Assembly (NCBI RefSeq): GCF_001039355.2
Contig: NW_019773530.1
Coordinates: 27,961-90,364 of the forward strand
From: Lingula anatina
Taxonomy: Eukaryota > Brachiopoda > Lingulata > Lingulida > Lingulidae
DNA length: 62,404 bases
Direction of reading: 5' to 3'
In this document: in pieces, positions 36,335-50,900 of the stretch
Position numbering within the stretch: position 1 is the stretch's first letter
Layout: every line of letters starts with the position of its first letter
The notes under the pieces: model-generated
Told to the model about the DNA's origin: nothing
Databases searched by the model: none
The model's input: only the letters and a program-made list of their open reading frames with translations
Program-made: the position numbers and the translations under genes

Positions 36335-37894
36335 CCTTAAAATAAAACTTAAATGAAAATAAAAAAAGTTAATATGATACTAACAAAGCTCCGTAGTATA
36401 GGGCTACTTCACTTCGTTCTTCAACAGCGATTATTTATTTGTGTATTTATTTCGCTCAAAATTTGTTTTAACCGAAGATTATTGCTAACTATAGGCTTTT
36501 TCTTCACGCAGTGTTAGTTGAATCATTGAATTATAAATATGAAAAAGCAGTGTTTAAAGCAATAAGTAGTCAGCTTTGTCACAGTCTTCACTGAAATGTG
36601 AAATTTTATTTTTTCGCTGTCCCTGGGCGATTTTAAGAACCACTAAAGAAGTTAAATGCACCATAGTTACTGGGTTTCTTTAATTATGTTGCAATAAAAG
36701 TTAATCGCCAGTCGCATCTCATTCCGCCCTCTTCCGTTTTCCTCCCAAAAAGTGAATCCGGTTTTTGAGCGCCAGAATCATTTATCTATAGCTTCTATGG
36801 TTATCATAATCTTTTTTGAAAGAGTAAATTAGTTTCTGGATGTCAGGTTCGTTTCTTTTATTTTCATTTTTATTTTATTTTTCTGTAAGCTACTTGGTAG
36901 CGGTAGACGCTTATCTCCGGTGCATAACACACCGTCCACTCCTGTTTCCTCCTGCAAAAACGTTTCTAGTTTCTCAGCGTCAAATTAGTTTTTGAAAATA
37001 AGACAATAGTATCTGGTTGCCAGAAACGATTTTGAAAAACGTAACTAGTTTCAATATGACAGGTTCGTTTTTCGAAAATGAAAAACGACATTGGTTTGTT
37101 GATACTAAAATAGTTATATGATTGACGACACTGCATATGCTTTCTGTGCAGCAGAATAATTTTTTTGAAATATTTAATAAAACTAAAATTCATACCCCAA
37201 ACACTTAGGAAATAGCCCCAGGGACCTCAAGATATCCTTTCCCGACCTAGTGCAGATGACTTGCCTTGAAGGCCATTCCCTAAACCCCTCCACCCTCCTA
37301 AAAACGTACACACAAGAATTATTTTAGTAACTTAGTATAGTAATCTTAATTTACCACTTTGCAATAAGCAGAAAAAACATATACTCATTTGTTGCACAAA
37401 GGTTTATTCGTGCAATCCTTATTTTTTAATCACAAGACTTTTTCTTATCTTATCATGTCGCATTCCAATCCTAGTTTCTGTTTTTTCCACAACTTAACAT
37501 TCTAAGGTATTTTTCAATTATTAACATTCGCTTCTTTAGTAATGGTGGGGTGTTTACGCTCTTAAATAATATCTCTTATTCTTCTTCCATAACTCTTCAT
37601 TAAAAGCGATTAATAAGCGGTCATTCAGATTGTTGTAATTGCCTAAGGGGGCAATGATGTGATGATTGACCTAAGTTCTCAATCCGTATTCATGCATATT
37701 TTACTTCATCTCATCATAAAAAATTGTCTAATCTTTCTGTTGCTATCTTTTACTTCCTGTTAGTCGCACTGTTAGCCTTATTTACATTCTTTGGCTCATT
37801 GTAATAAGACTCAAAGTCATTGACTGCTTATCCATTTCATTAAAACAAAATAATAGTAATTCATTTTTTTAAAAGATATAAGTGTCAAAATCGT
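36335..37894. other. No gene recognised
   Basis: AT-rich. Contains short motifs related to the duplication at 37895 (GAAAAACG...ACTAGTTTC near 37035). No coding. Confidence 0.45.
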
Positions 37895-38320
37895 TTTTGA
37901 AAAACGATACTAGTTTCGAACTGCAAAGTTCCTTCTTTAAAAACTGTATGTGCGGTAAATGTTTTCTTGAGTTCATGAAGTTAAGAAAAAACATGTGCCC
38001 TACACAGAGACCAAATAAACATTATACCGCACAATATTGGGATTGATATAAGGGTAGAATGTATGCTTATCTTATGCAAAAACACAAAGTCTTATAGTGG
38101 TGTGTCGATCCCCATACAAAACACCACTATACAAAAGCTGGCATAGGATTATAACTGATATAGCTTTTCAAGATAAAATACATTTTATGTGTTAGCAAAG
38201 AATATTCACTGCAACTGCAAACGTTATTATGCAAAACTATTTTGATCCTCTAGAGTACATGTAATTGGCTCAAATATTTTCACTGGAAAAAACATCTTAA
38301 CAATTACTTTATAACACACA

Positions 38321-38360
<40 letters not shown>

Positions 38361-38881
38361 GATTGAGACGAATTCAAAGATGAATCATCATTAAACAAGT
38401 ACATGACATGCTCTTTGTATGAATATGTGATTACCCTATGCAAAATCTAGGCAAATAAACCGACAAACTAGTTTCGAACTGCAAAGTTCCTTCTTTAAAA
38501 ACTGTATGAGCGGTAAATGTTTTCTCGAGTTCATGAAGTTAAGAAAAAAACATGTGCCTAACACAGAGACCAAATAAACATTATACCGCTCAATATTGCG
38601 ATTGATATAAGGGTAGGATGTATGCTTATCTTATGCAAAAACACAAAGTCTTATAGTGGTGTGTCGATCCCCATACAAAACACCACTATACAAAAGCTGG
38701 CATAGTATTATAACTGATATAGCTTTTCTAGATAAAATACATTTTATGTGTGTTACCAAAGAATATTCACTGCAACTGCAAATGTTATTATGTAAAACTA
38801 TTTTGATCCTCTAGAGTACATGTAATTGGCTCAAATATTTTCACTGGAAAAAACATCTTAACAATTACTTTATAACACACA

Positions 38882-38919
<38 letters not shown>

Positions 38920-39025
38920 GATTAAGACGAATTCAAAGATGAATCATCATTAGACAAGTACACAAGTACATGACATGCTTTTTGTATGAATATGTGATTA
39001 CCCTACGCAAAACCTAGGCAATTAA
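37895..39025. repeat. 0.56-kb tandem duplication, two copies
   Basis: 37895-38460 and 38461-39025 share CTAGTTTCGAACTGCAAAGT through an (AC)n tract and ATGAATCATCATTA, with few differences. Non-coding, just 3' of the GTPase-pseudokinase gene. Confidence 0.85.
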
Positions 39026-39188
39026 ACCAACAGCTACCTGTACATTGCATGCCCACTTTAATAAACATCACATTTTAAGATAAATTTGGCACTTCTTAAT
39101 TAATATATAACCAATTAATAAAAAAATACGGTCACTTGATAAACCGTTCCAGAAAAAGCATTTACATGTTTGATGACAGTTAACATCA

Positions 39189-39608
39189 TCACACAGCACT
39201 TTCTTTTCGGTTCAGTAAATCCTTTATTCTACGCATCCGATCTTTGCAGTCTTTTATGGCTATATCCCCGGAGAGAGAGGTCCTCATGGTCTTCTCCCAA
39301 TATGCCTCCAAGGTCGGGTCCATTTTACCAGTTTCAAACTCCAGGGGGAAGTTGCCCTGCCTGATGCCGGCACTGAAGACTCTAACTGTAAGATTTCTGT
39401 GAACTTTGTATACGTGTCCATTATGCCATATCTCCCACATCATGAGCCCAAGGGCGTAGATGTTGCAATCTGCATCGTAAGGTTTGGTGCCATCGAGGAC
39501 GCTGTAGGGGAGATAAACCATAGACCCTATGCTGGAGTTGGGATCTGGGGGTGACATCGTGACAGGCTTGCTTATGTTCACTAGCTTCACGGTTTTATCC
39601 CTCCCAGC
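39189..39608 (-). CDS. GTPase-pseudokinase gene, exon 8 (kinase C-lobe, stop)
   Basis: Codes residues 886-1024 and the stop. TVKLVNIS occupies the DFG site, so the Mg-binding Asp is Asn and the Gly is Ser. Further on, GSMVYLPYSVLDG aligns with the APE region (APE lost), and ADCNIYALGLMMWEI aligns with the conserved DxYSFG-xxxWE helix F, which is preserved. The fold therefore looks maintained while catalysis is probably lost. Acceptor TTTTATAG at 39610-39609. Confidence 0.85.
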   Translation of the reverse strand, partial: AGRDKTVKLVNISKPVTMSPPDPNSSIGSMVYLPYSVLDGTKPYDADCNIYALGLMMWEIWHNGHVYKVHRNLTVRVFSAGIRQGNFPLEFETGKMDPTLEAYWEKTMRTSLSGDIAIKDCKDRMRRIKDLLNRKESAV

Positions 39609-42600
39609 CTATAAAAAAAATTATAATGGACCGTTAAGAATGAATTCGGTCGCAACAGCTTATGAGCCCCCCCCCCAAACAATCCCCACCCGGACGACCC
39701 CACTGCCATCCAAAGAACATATTTTTTATATACAAACATAATGTAAAGAGTATAAAGTTCAAAACATTTCATCCATTACATTTATATTTTAACTTCATCG
39801 TTAAACAAATTATTTTATAACAATTCTCTTTTTTATTGAGTACAAGTAGAGAAAGTATTATTAAATATTTAATCAAAGTATAACCACCTATTCTCCAGGT
39901 AAAGGTGGGGTAAACATATGAACAGGTTAACATATTTTAAAGTTTATATTTTTAGTATGGTGGGAAGTGAGTGGGTGGATAGAAGTCAAGCAATTAAAAG
40001 TGACAGATAATCAAAGGGATACCTGTATGAGTGAGAGAATCTGTTTACCCCACCTCTCCCTAGAGATGCACCTTGATTCAAGGCTTACTTAATCCGGGGG
40101 AGGGGTTTAATTAAGCAATAAAAAGTAACACTTAATTCATCAAAAGGTTACCTAGATGTGTGAGGATTACCTGGATTTGTTTACCCCACTTTACCTGGAG
40201 ATATACTTTGATTAGATTTTTAATAAAATTTTCTGTACTTGTACTACATTAAAATAATTTGTTTAATGAATTTAATATTCTCTATCTTTGAGTTGTACCA
40301 TCACACTAAAAATATTCATACAATAGATGTATAGATTTGAGCTTTATACTCTTTATACTCTTCATACTTTATATTTGAATATAAATATATATTCTTCGGG
40401 GGGAATCGTCCAGGGGGAATTGTCCGGGGGGAGGGATTGTCCTGATACCCATACACCATACTTTGTACAGGCTGTGGGTTCGAGACTGTACATCTGTTCC
40501 TTGTAATGCTTTTTGCGCTCTATGTCAAAAAGGAACAAAATCAAACTAAATAACAAGAGAAAAGAGAATTCAAGATCAAATTATATATGTATATATATAT
40601 ATATACATATGGTTACTACTTAATATGGAATATTTTTTATCATTGTTATTTTTGAGGGCTGATTAAATATTTTTTGGCTTGATGCATCAAAAAAGTATGT
40701 CATCTTCTATTATGAGATATTTTGGTCAATTATATCAAATGTGACATAAGATGTCATTCAAGAGAAAAGAAAACCCCCAGAAAACCATGTCAACAGTTTG
40801 ATGTCAGTATTAATTTTAAGCTTAATTATTAAAGAAATTGATAGCCTTCCGACAGTGATATGTTACACAGTAAAAGAACTCATTACAGTAAATCATGAAA
40901 AGTCATCAATAGTGGGTATGACCTCCAGCAGCCGCTTGCAGCGCCCTCATTCTATATGGCATACCCTGTGAAAGGTTTTTAAGAGTTTTGATGTCAAGTT
41001 TCAGAGCGATCTCTTTGTTGCCTCTCTAAATATACACTCCAAAGATTGGCCAAACCCATACGTTTTTATACAAGGGCCGAAAAGACCACCCCTCACCTTT
41101 ATGACCACAGAACATGCAACTGCATGCATCAGTTGTTTAGACATCTGAGTGGTAATTAGGTAACACACCTTGATACTCATGGGGTGACACCCCAGTTTTG
41201 GATTTAAAGTAGTAAGAGAGAAAATAAATATTTTTTAAATTTTTCTCGCCAAAAAATAATATTCCATATTAAGTAGAAACCCTGTAGATGTGATTCTAGG
41301 ACAATCCCCCCCCCCGGACAATCCCCTCCCCAAAGAAATATATACTTATATACAAATATTAAATAGAAAGTGTAAAGTTTAAAACATTTCATCCAATTTT
41401 TTAATATTTTTAGTGTGATAATACAACTCCATCATGAAACAAATTATTTTATAACAAATTCCCTTTTCATTGAGTACAAGCTTAAGTACAGGAAGATTTA
41501 TTAAATATCTAAGTATAACCACCTATCCTTCAGGTAAAAGTGGGCCAAACAGATAAACAGCTATACAGATATTTTATGAATATTTTAGTGTGGTGGGTGG
41601 TAGGTGGTGGTCAAGCAAATAAAGGTGACAAATAGTCAAAGGAATACCTGGATAAGCGAGAAAATCTGTTTATCCCACATCCCCCTAGAGATACACCTTG
41701 AGACTAACTCAATCAAGGGGGGAGTAATAAAGCAATTAAAACTAACAGTTATTCATCAAAGGGGATAGACCCCCTTTACACTGGACGGCGTCCTTTCTGC
41801 GTCCTTTGTGCGTCCATGAAACTGGTCAGGACGCCGTCGTACGCTCAAAGAACACACAGTGATCGCCTAGGTCGCACAAAGAACGTCCAAGCATCGCCGA
41901 GGACGCCATGGACGCCGCGAAGTTTTGAGCCGTAGTCGCCGTAGTCGCAGAGAGGACGCACAAGCATCGCCGCGGTCGTAGAAAGGAGGCACAAGCATCG
42001 CCTAAGTTGCAGAATGAAAACTCAAAGATCGTCTAGTGTTCGGCACGTAAATCATTTTTTCACTCTCAAACGATGCCGTGCTGAGGTTTTTTCACCAGAC
42101 AGGAATTCTCATGGCAACAGTGGTCTCATATCAGCCTCTGATTGTTTTTTTCCCTAAATTTCATGAAACGATCCATTTTTTAAAGCTTATTATTAAACAA
42201 ATATTTTGCCTTTTTTACAAGATGCATTAATTGTCAAAACTTTTTTGCAGAATGCGTCTTTTGAAAACGGGTTCAAATATTCTATGTTGTGTCAGTCACA
42301 CTTTCTCGTTTTCGGCGCCTGTCCATCCTTCATATAAGGATAACGATGAGCATCTGGCTGATTATCACACCTGGCATGACTATAGTTAAAAGCAATTATT
42401 CCCATTTATTTGTTTTGTGTGCTGGAAATATTCTTTATTGGATGACCTGGTTAGAACCGATTTAGAATATAGAGAAGGTCAAGCAGGATGCAGAATGATC
42501 GTAGAATAGACGCCACTGATCGCCGATGAAGGTACAGAGAACGCAGCCAGAATGCTCAATAGTCGCTCAAACATCGCAATGGACGCCTTGGGTTGCACAG

Positions 42601-43121
42601 GGGACGTACAGTGGAGGCAGACAGGTTGCTCGCAGTTTTACAGGTAAAATCAAGATACGGTCGTTCAAAGGACGCACAAGTGACGCAGACGCCTTTACAC
42701 TGAGACACGATTTAATTGCTTTGGCGACCGTTGAGCGTCCTGATCACATTTTTGAACGCAGAAGGGACGCAGAAAGGATGCCGTCCAGTGTAAAGGGGCC
42801 CTTACCTGGTTGAGTGAGATCATCTGTTTACCCCTCCTTTACCTGGACATATATTTTGATTATATTTTTCATAAAATGTTCTGTACTTCTATCTCAAAAA
42901 ATTTATGTACTTGCACTCCGTGAAAATAATTTGTTTAATAAAATTAATATTATCTATCCTTGAGTTGCATCATCACACTAAGAAATATTCAGAAAATGGA
43001 TGAAAAGATTTGAACATTGTATTCTTTACATTATATTTGTATATAAATATATATTCTTTGGGGGGAATTGTGGGAATTGTCCGGGGGGAATCGTCTGGGG
43101 GGGGGGGAATTGTCCTGATGC

Positions 43122-43170
<49 letters not shown>

Positions 43171-44962
43171 TCACGGTGATCATAACTGTATCCATAGACA
43201 AATCCACACAAACGAAGCCATTCTTGTGCAGGTAGGCCAACGCGTCTGCCAGTTGGATTAGACAATCTACCGGTTCCTTGAGTCCCAGCTGACCCGGGAG
43301 GACTTTACGACTGCCCTTGCCACTGCTGAAGACCCTCAAACTGGTCAGACGCGGGGTCATGATAAGAGATGGCAATTTATATGTTGGATCCAAATAAGTA
43401 CCCAGTATGGTGGGAATGAATTTCCTCTTTTGTTGCTTCATTTTTCTGGAAAAAATTATTTGTTCTTGTGTTATGTTCTATTTAATATATGGTGCCAGCC
43501 AAGAAAGAAAAAAATGAAATGAAGTAAGCATAGATAATGTTTAAGACAAATGTTAACTTCTTATTTCTACACACCTCATTTCAATGATTTCCTCACGTAC
43601 TTGCTTCTCACATGTAGGCCCTTTATATCGTTTTACAGATATTTTGAGGGATTGACCCTTTGGAGAATTTAAGATGGCAGGAAAAACTTCAGTCCAGTTC
43701 CCTTTATATGACGTTTGCCCTTTCACAGGTTCGATGTCTGCTTCCACATCTGTCTCGTTATAATCGTGCGAGAAAAGATGTGTAATAGCAAAATCTTCCA
43801 GCGCATTGTTAACTCTGGTAAACTTCTTGACGACAGGGTCATAGGTGTCGATGAGCTGCTCCTTAGACCGTTGGTCTTCTTTGATGGTCTGCATGTAATT
43901 TCGTGTTGAAGATATAAGCTGTGGAATAGACTCGTGCATCATCTGTAGATGATCCCAGGCCTCTTGGAGTTGAGCATCGACATAGGCCTTTGTAACATCA
44001 CGCTTAGCCATTATTTTCAAAGCCTCGGATGATCTGTCTCGAAGAAATTCACATTTTTTCTGCTCATATAGGCTTAACATTTGTTTCTCTTTCTGCTTCC
44101 TTACATGTTTTTTTAAGTCAACAAAAAGCAATGCCGGTGACGCGAGAAGCATACCCAACGCACCAATGGGTAAAATGATTGGTGAAAATAAACCGAGTGC
44201 AATTTTGTCACCTAGGTTTAAGTCTACAATCGACATTTTGTTCACCTCGTTGTCCATTAGGTCTTGCAATTCCATATAGGCTGCCAAATCTGCACTGTCC
44301 CTAGAATCGGTTTCTGAGGACCTTTCCAACATGTTTTCAATCATTCGCAGCTCAGATTCAATTAACTGGAATTCTCTAGTGAATTTCTTGAACAAGTCTT
44401 TCTTCAGGGTTTCAAAATGTTTTTTCTCCGTTTCCCAAGAGCTGATGGCATCAATGATTCTTTTACAGATGGCATCTTCTATTCTTCCTTCTAAATAGTT
44501 CCACCCAATCCCATAAGGAGCTTCGGCATTGGTCCAAGAGGTAACTCGAGCACGGACAGGATCGCTGCTAAGATATCTAGATAAAGAATCAGTAATGGTT
44601 TCACATTCTTTATTAAGGTGATCCTCTAGTTTTTTCAAAATATCTTCCGACTTTTTCTCAAGTTTGTCCAACTTTTCCTTCTGTGAGTTGTGCTGAACCT
44701 CAAGTTCATCCCTTGTCAAATTGGCAGAATGAAGATACTGCTGGGCACAATCTATGGTACGCTCTACCATATGTTTGCCCCATCTAAAACGAACATAGTA
44801 TAAATATGTGTAGTATGAAAAATATTTAAACAGCTTCAGGAACTGGCCCAGAATCATATAAATGTAAACGCACATTAGATACAGATATGGCTTAATAACA
44901 CAATGTTAAATTAGGTGTCGTATTATTACTCAGAAACACGGAATGAGTTCGTTGAAGTTTAC

Positions 44963-44995
<33 letters not shown>

Positions 44996-47900
44996 GTAAA
45001 CTTAAACACACCGGTGCACATGCGCCGTCCTTCTTTGCAAACTCACTGGAATCAGGCCCTTGATGCCTCTGACCAGTCGCCTGTAGTCGTGAGTCATGTA
45101 CCCAGCCTGACTGTGCTGCCATGCCATTTTAGCAGAGAGGGTAAATATCTGCTTTGATGAATCCATGGGCCAGTTCCAGCCCTCACTCACTGCCAAACGT
45201 ACATTCTCTAAAGCCTTTTCCCTTGCGTCCTCTGGCACCAGATCCCAGCGGTTGCAGACAAAAATAGCACAGCCAGGGTCAAATATTGGCTCTCCAGCAG
45301 AATCCTTCATATCTTGAAGTTGCCGCAGCAATTTTTGGAGCTACAGAAAGAACATAAGATAAAGCAGATGCCATCATATGGTCTTTGCACACTTGAAACC
45401 ATTTCATTTATTCTCTCATCTTCAAACGAGAAAGAAAAGGCTATCACAAATATTAGATTAAATGGAACGTGATGAAAGTGAGCTGAAATAATTTCTGAAA
45501 ATTAAAATGTTTAAGTCAATTTAGCGAAGATATTATTCCTGACTGTTGATGGCCGTTTAGGATTTTAAACAGTAAAAAAGGAAAGCAGAAAACTTCTAGT
45601 GCACACGTGGGCTGGAATAGTGGTATGAGGCTAGTTTATGAGTATTTTATATAAACTTTGACCAAAAGCCTGATCAAGCCTGCCTCAGCTCATCCCGTTT
45701 AGTCGACCAGTCCTCTTTCTTGCCTAGATTGTGCTTGAATTGATCATCGTCACTGATTGGCTACTCTCACTGTAATGCGTGCTGAACGACAGACGACTTC
45801 TGAGTATCATTTGCGTTACTGTGTAAATGACCACACTTAATTAAAATATAACGATGTCGTTCATTTAATCCATCCAAGATATTTGTCATTTAAAACTAGT
45901 GTCAGGTTAACACCAAATCAAAGCAAGGAGTTAAAACTGTTGTAACTCTTTGATCAAAGCAAGCCTTGCTGACTGGTTTTGTATAAATTGTCGTAAATTC
46001 TAGTTCACAGTGTTTATATCCCAGCTATAAAATTGCATGAAGAATAACAAGAATCCGTAGCGAATTCACTTTCACAATTCTCTGAGCTTCAGGTTTCCAA
46101 GAGTCCCGTGTAATGCAATAACATCGAAGAGTATAGCCTGAGAGTAATATTGATATGAGGCCGTGTATGAAAGAATTTACAAATTAAAAATTCAAGAATT
46201 TAAAGATGCTAGATTCGTGCACATCACTTAAGTCATTTCACAAAAATTGCACCTAAATGCTTAGATTAACTTCTACTTTTACCGATCTCAACGCCTTATA
46301 AAAGATATATAAAAGATATATAGTGAGTATGAGGAAAACTAACACGTTTACATGTAGGCGAAGGGGTATACTTCAATATCAATATTAATTACAAACAATA
46401 TCAACAGCGATTCAACACCGTTGCCTGTCTTTCACACGTTTACACAAACACACTAAGGTCGCGTCGCGATATCTATTTCTTTCCTCCGAGGTAATTTCCC
46501 TTTAGAAACTGGTTGTTACCATTTGTTCCTCTGGGAAAAATCTGACAACTGTTCTTTGACTACTCATCTGGTAGAGCATACGATCTTCCCAGTTTGTAGA
46601 CTTAGGTGGGAAACCACCGCCGATGCCTGATCACACATATTCCTTTGACCTACCGCTGGATGGGATTATGACTGATCTCAGGAAGCTACAGTATCTACCT
46701 TTCACACCTCAAGCCTCAAACAAATCTTTAAAATATTATGACCAAGGACTATATCCAATGAAGATCTGTTTTAACAATTTTTATTTTAAAAACCAAACCA
46801 ACCGGAGAAGCGTTAGTAAAGTCATCGGGAGAAGGAAATGGAAATGGATTGGCCAAGTTTCACCACAAAATTAACCATGTACTGGACACCAGAGGGGCGT
46901 AGAAAAAGAATCAGACCTAAGGCCACATGGAGGACTGTTGAAACATGGCTGAAACAACTGGGAGAAAGCCGGAGAACCATTCAACGCCTAGCTCGTGACA
47001 GAGCGCAGTGGGAGATCTTTGTCGGTACCCTAGACGCCCGACGGCGTAAAAGGAGATAGTAGTAGTAGCAGCATTGCCAACCTATGACAGCACTAGACAA
47101 AACTGACTTGCAACTCCAACTCTGGGTCAAAAACGCACGTAACCCATCATTCTGGTCAGACATGTTACGCAACCATAAGGAAATCAAATCTAATCAGCTT
47201 TTGTGTATTAAGAAGGTTATTATTATACTAATACTACCTGATAGTGGCGATAGTAGAGCTATCTCCATATTTCTGACAATTATTACGGTAAACTTTGAAA
47301 TTAAATCATCTCTAGTTTACGAAATATTCAATGGTTCATTCACTTATTCTTTTCTGAAGATTGCTGATGCAGATTTTGAGTGCTTAATTATTTAACCTCC
47401 TTCTAACAAGAGAAAAGGGGAGGGTAGAATGAGTACTTCAATACATTAATTAAAGGGGCTCGCGGTGGTATAAACGACAGACTGTTTTGCACCAGGTGAT
47501 GGCCCATAACAGGAGGGATAATACTTTAAATGTAGACTCATTGTTGTATGGTTTATATTTGTGCCGACTTATATTTTATTCTCGTTCATATCTTGGAACT
47601 ATTTCCTTGAATGAAATTTTGCCTGTATAAATTTACTCTGTGACATGAATTAATTAATAAATTCGATTGACCCTACACCCTGCATGTCACACGATCTATG
47701 GGAAAAATCTAAGAATACAAAGCGAAAAGTCAATAGTCCTAGCAGTAGTAGTGAAAACTTCCATCTTAGCAGTATTTTGGAGGACGCCAACGCAGTTTTG
47801 TACAGAGACACATCTGATAGCCACCCCCACCATGGCCGGTCTACAACAATCAACTCCTATAGCTGCAATACAACGGGAAAATGACAATAAGCTGCCCACA

Positions 47901-50900
47901 GGGGGGGATGTCACTGGAAAGCAGATGGCAGACATCATGAAAGAATTGAAGGTAATTAAAAACCGTAAAAAAAGCATTATTGAAAATAATACAAAAATGT
48001 GTGAACATTTGAAAAAAGATGTCACACGTCTTGTACAAGAAAAAGTGAATGAAATGAAGAAAGATATAGAAGTAACGGTCAGTACTCAAAATTTAAAGCT
48101 GAAAGCACTACAGGACAAAACACTAGAACTGACTCACGATTTGCAAGAAAAAGATAGAATTATTGATTCGCTTAAATGTAGAATAGAATCATGTTTGGAT
48201 AGCCATAAGTCAGGTGTGCAAAATCCAGATAGATACTAGTAGTGCAACAGACCGTGGAACGCACTCGTACATGACGTGCTTGTATGTCGCATACAGCACG
48301 GCCGAGTCTTTTGTTGTACGTGCTAGCTGTGGTTTAAGAATAGCTAATGGCAGGCATAGAGATGACGTAACCGAGAGTTTTACCTTTTGAAACTCAAACG
48401 GGCTAAGCACAATAGACTATTTGCTAGCTGAATCTAAATCATTCACTAATGTTGTGAAGTTTTTATCAGGCACATTCAACACTTTTTCAGATCATGCACC
48501 AATCACGTTTGTCCTGTTTTGTGGGCCTCTAAAACAAAATGCGCTTTTAGATCATGATAAACATAAGACAGGCATGGAACTAGTGTTTCGGTTACATGGA
48601 TAGAAAATAATGCCAAGTCGATAAATGATGTATTAGCGTAGCGAATAGACAGTTTGTGTAATACAATGGATGCTCAGATAAATGAGCCCGTAGAACTAAA
48701 CAATCGGGTAGATGAATTTAGTAGCATGCTAAGAGATACTGTGTTGCCTTTTTGCAAAGTAAACAAATTAGATAACCATACCAAAAAGCAGTATGAGGAG
48801 AAATATTTACAGACTGACAGTAGAAAATTGTATAAACCATGGTTTGATGAAAATTGTAAAGAAAAGCTTAAAGACTATAAGACCGCTCTACATGAATTCA
48901 ATATGGAAAAAACACTAGATAAGCATAAAATCCTGTTAGACAAAAAATTAAGTTATAAGAATATTTGCAAACAACTAAAAAGAAAATATAGTCGCTTTGA
49001 AGGTGATATGTTAGAAAATACCAGAAAACACAACCCGCGTGTTTTTTATAAGCAGTTCTCACGCAAAAAGAGTTAATTCGGAGCTTTCTATCTATACACT
49101 ATATGATTATTTTAAGAACACGAAGACTGGTGGAATAGATCGTTACATATGTGAAGTAGACCCCAATGTAGGCTTATATACCGAGACAGTGTTCAATGAA
49201 TTAGGTAGTCCGTGAGTGACGGTGAGATTATCGGCGCAATTAAAAAATTTAAAGTTAACAAGAGCTGTGCCGAGGACTGTATGATAAATAAAATTTTTAT
49301 ACATTGTAAATATGTTTTACTACCGGCGTTAAGAATTTTGTTTAATTCTGAACTAGATTCGGGGTACTTTCCAGAGAATTGGTGTAAGGGTTGTATTATA
49401 CCTTTACATAAAAGGGAAATGTTGTCGATCCTTGTAATTATAGTAGGGGAATTACGATAACTAGTTGTTTAGGCAAGCTGTTTACTCCCATACTTAATAG
49501 AAGGTTAGGAGCTTGGGATAAGGATAGCAGTGTTACAATCGACGCACAATTTGGATTTAAAGCGGGGCTTAGCACCGTAGATGCTATCTTTGTGCTACAG
49601 CACGTGATAAATAGTACTTTAAGGAGTTAGAAGCGACTATATTGTGCGTTCGTGGATTATAAATCCGCTTTCGATTCCATCGATAGGCCAAGTTTGTGGA
49701 AGAAATTAAATAAACTTGGTGTCCAAGGTAAATTGCTCCGAATTGTAAAAAATCTTTACAACAATGTAAAGGCTTGTGTTAAGTTTAAAGGTCAGCTATC
49801 TGAATATTTCCAAATACACACCGGTTTATTACAAGGAGATATAATATAATTTTGAGTGGATAAATTGTATACGGAATGACCTTGAATTAATGGGTCTGTC
49901 ATTTACTTTTTATAAAAACATGTCGGATGTTTGTATACTGTCCCTGATGGAACAACGATTGAAGTATCATTTTAGACAAGTACTGACAGGAGAAATATTC
50001 ACAGCGAGTAAAGGGCTTCTGTATCAGCACCTTGTTGATAATTTCACAGTGCAAATTTACTTGAATAAGCCAATTTCACAGAAAAATAAGGAATTAATCG
50101 CAAAATTTTGGCTTTCATCACATAATCTAGCTGTAGAGACTGGCCGATACACAGACACAAATAATAAGTTAAGAATCTGTAAGTTATGCAATTTAAACGA
50201 TGTAGAGGATGAATTTCGTTTTATCCTTAAATGCCCTCACTATATAACACGATTAGGCAGAAATACCTGTAATTTTGTCGATTTATTGAAACCATATTTT
50301 TTTCAAAGTGGGTTAGCATAAGTTAAGCAACAACCAGTATGAAAATCAGCTGCCTTTTTAAGTGAGGCAAGACACACTCTTCACACTGATTATAACCTTG
50401 ATAAAGACATTATGCAACAAGGCAAAGGAGTTGTGTAAAATTCTATCCACTCGAGTGTGAAAACAACACATTCTTTGTCACTTTTACAAGACAATGGAGG
50501 CGAGCAAGTGGAGACATTACAATACGCAATCAAAATGAAATTGGTTTAGAAAGCTTACTTCGGGTCAGCCCTTTTCTTTTTCAAAAGAGAGAGATAGATA
50601 TCGCGACGCGACCTTCGTGTGTTCGTGTAAACGTGTGAAAGACAGGCAACGGTGTTGAATCGCTGTTGATATTGTTTGTAATCAATATTAAAGTATACCC
50701 CCTCCGCCTACATATAAACGTGTTAGTTTGCCTCATGTTCACTATATTTTTTCAGGTGGTTCAGACAAGGCGTTGAGATCGATAAAAGTAGAGGTTAATC
50801 TAAACAATTAAGTGCAATTTTTGTGAAATGACTTACTGTAAGTGATGTGCATGTACCTATCATGTATAAATTCTTGAATTCACACACGGTCTCATATTTA

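Noticed and set aside
43010-43261. Frames rich in alternating Ile and Tyr
   Set aside because: Produced by (TA)n repeats, as also at 27300, 35040 and 59490.
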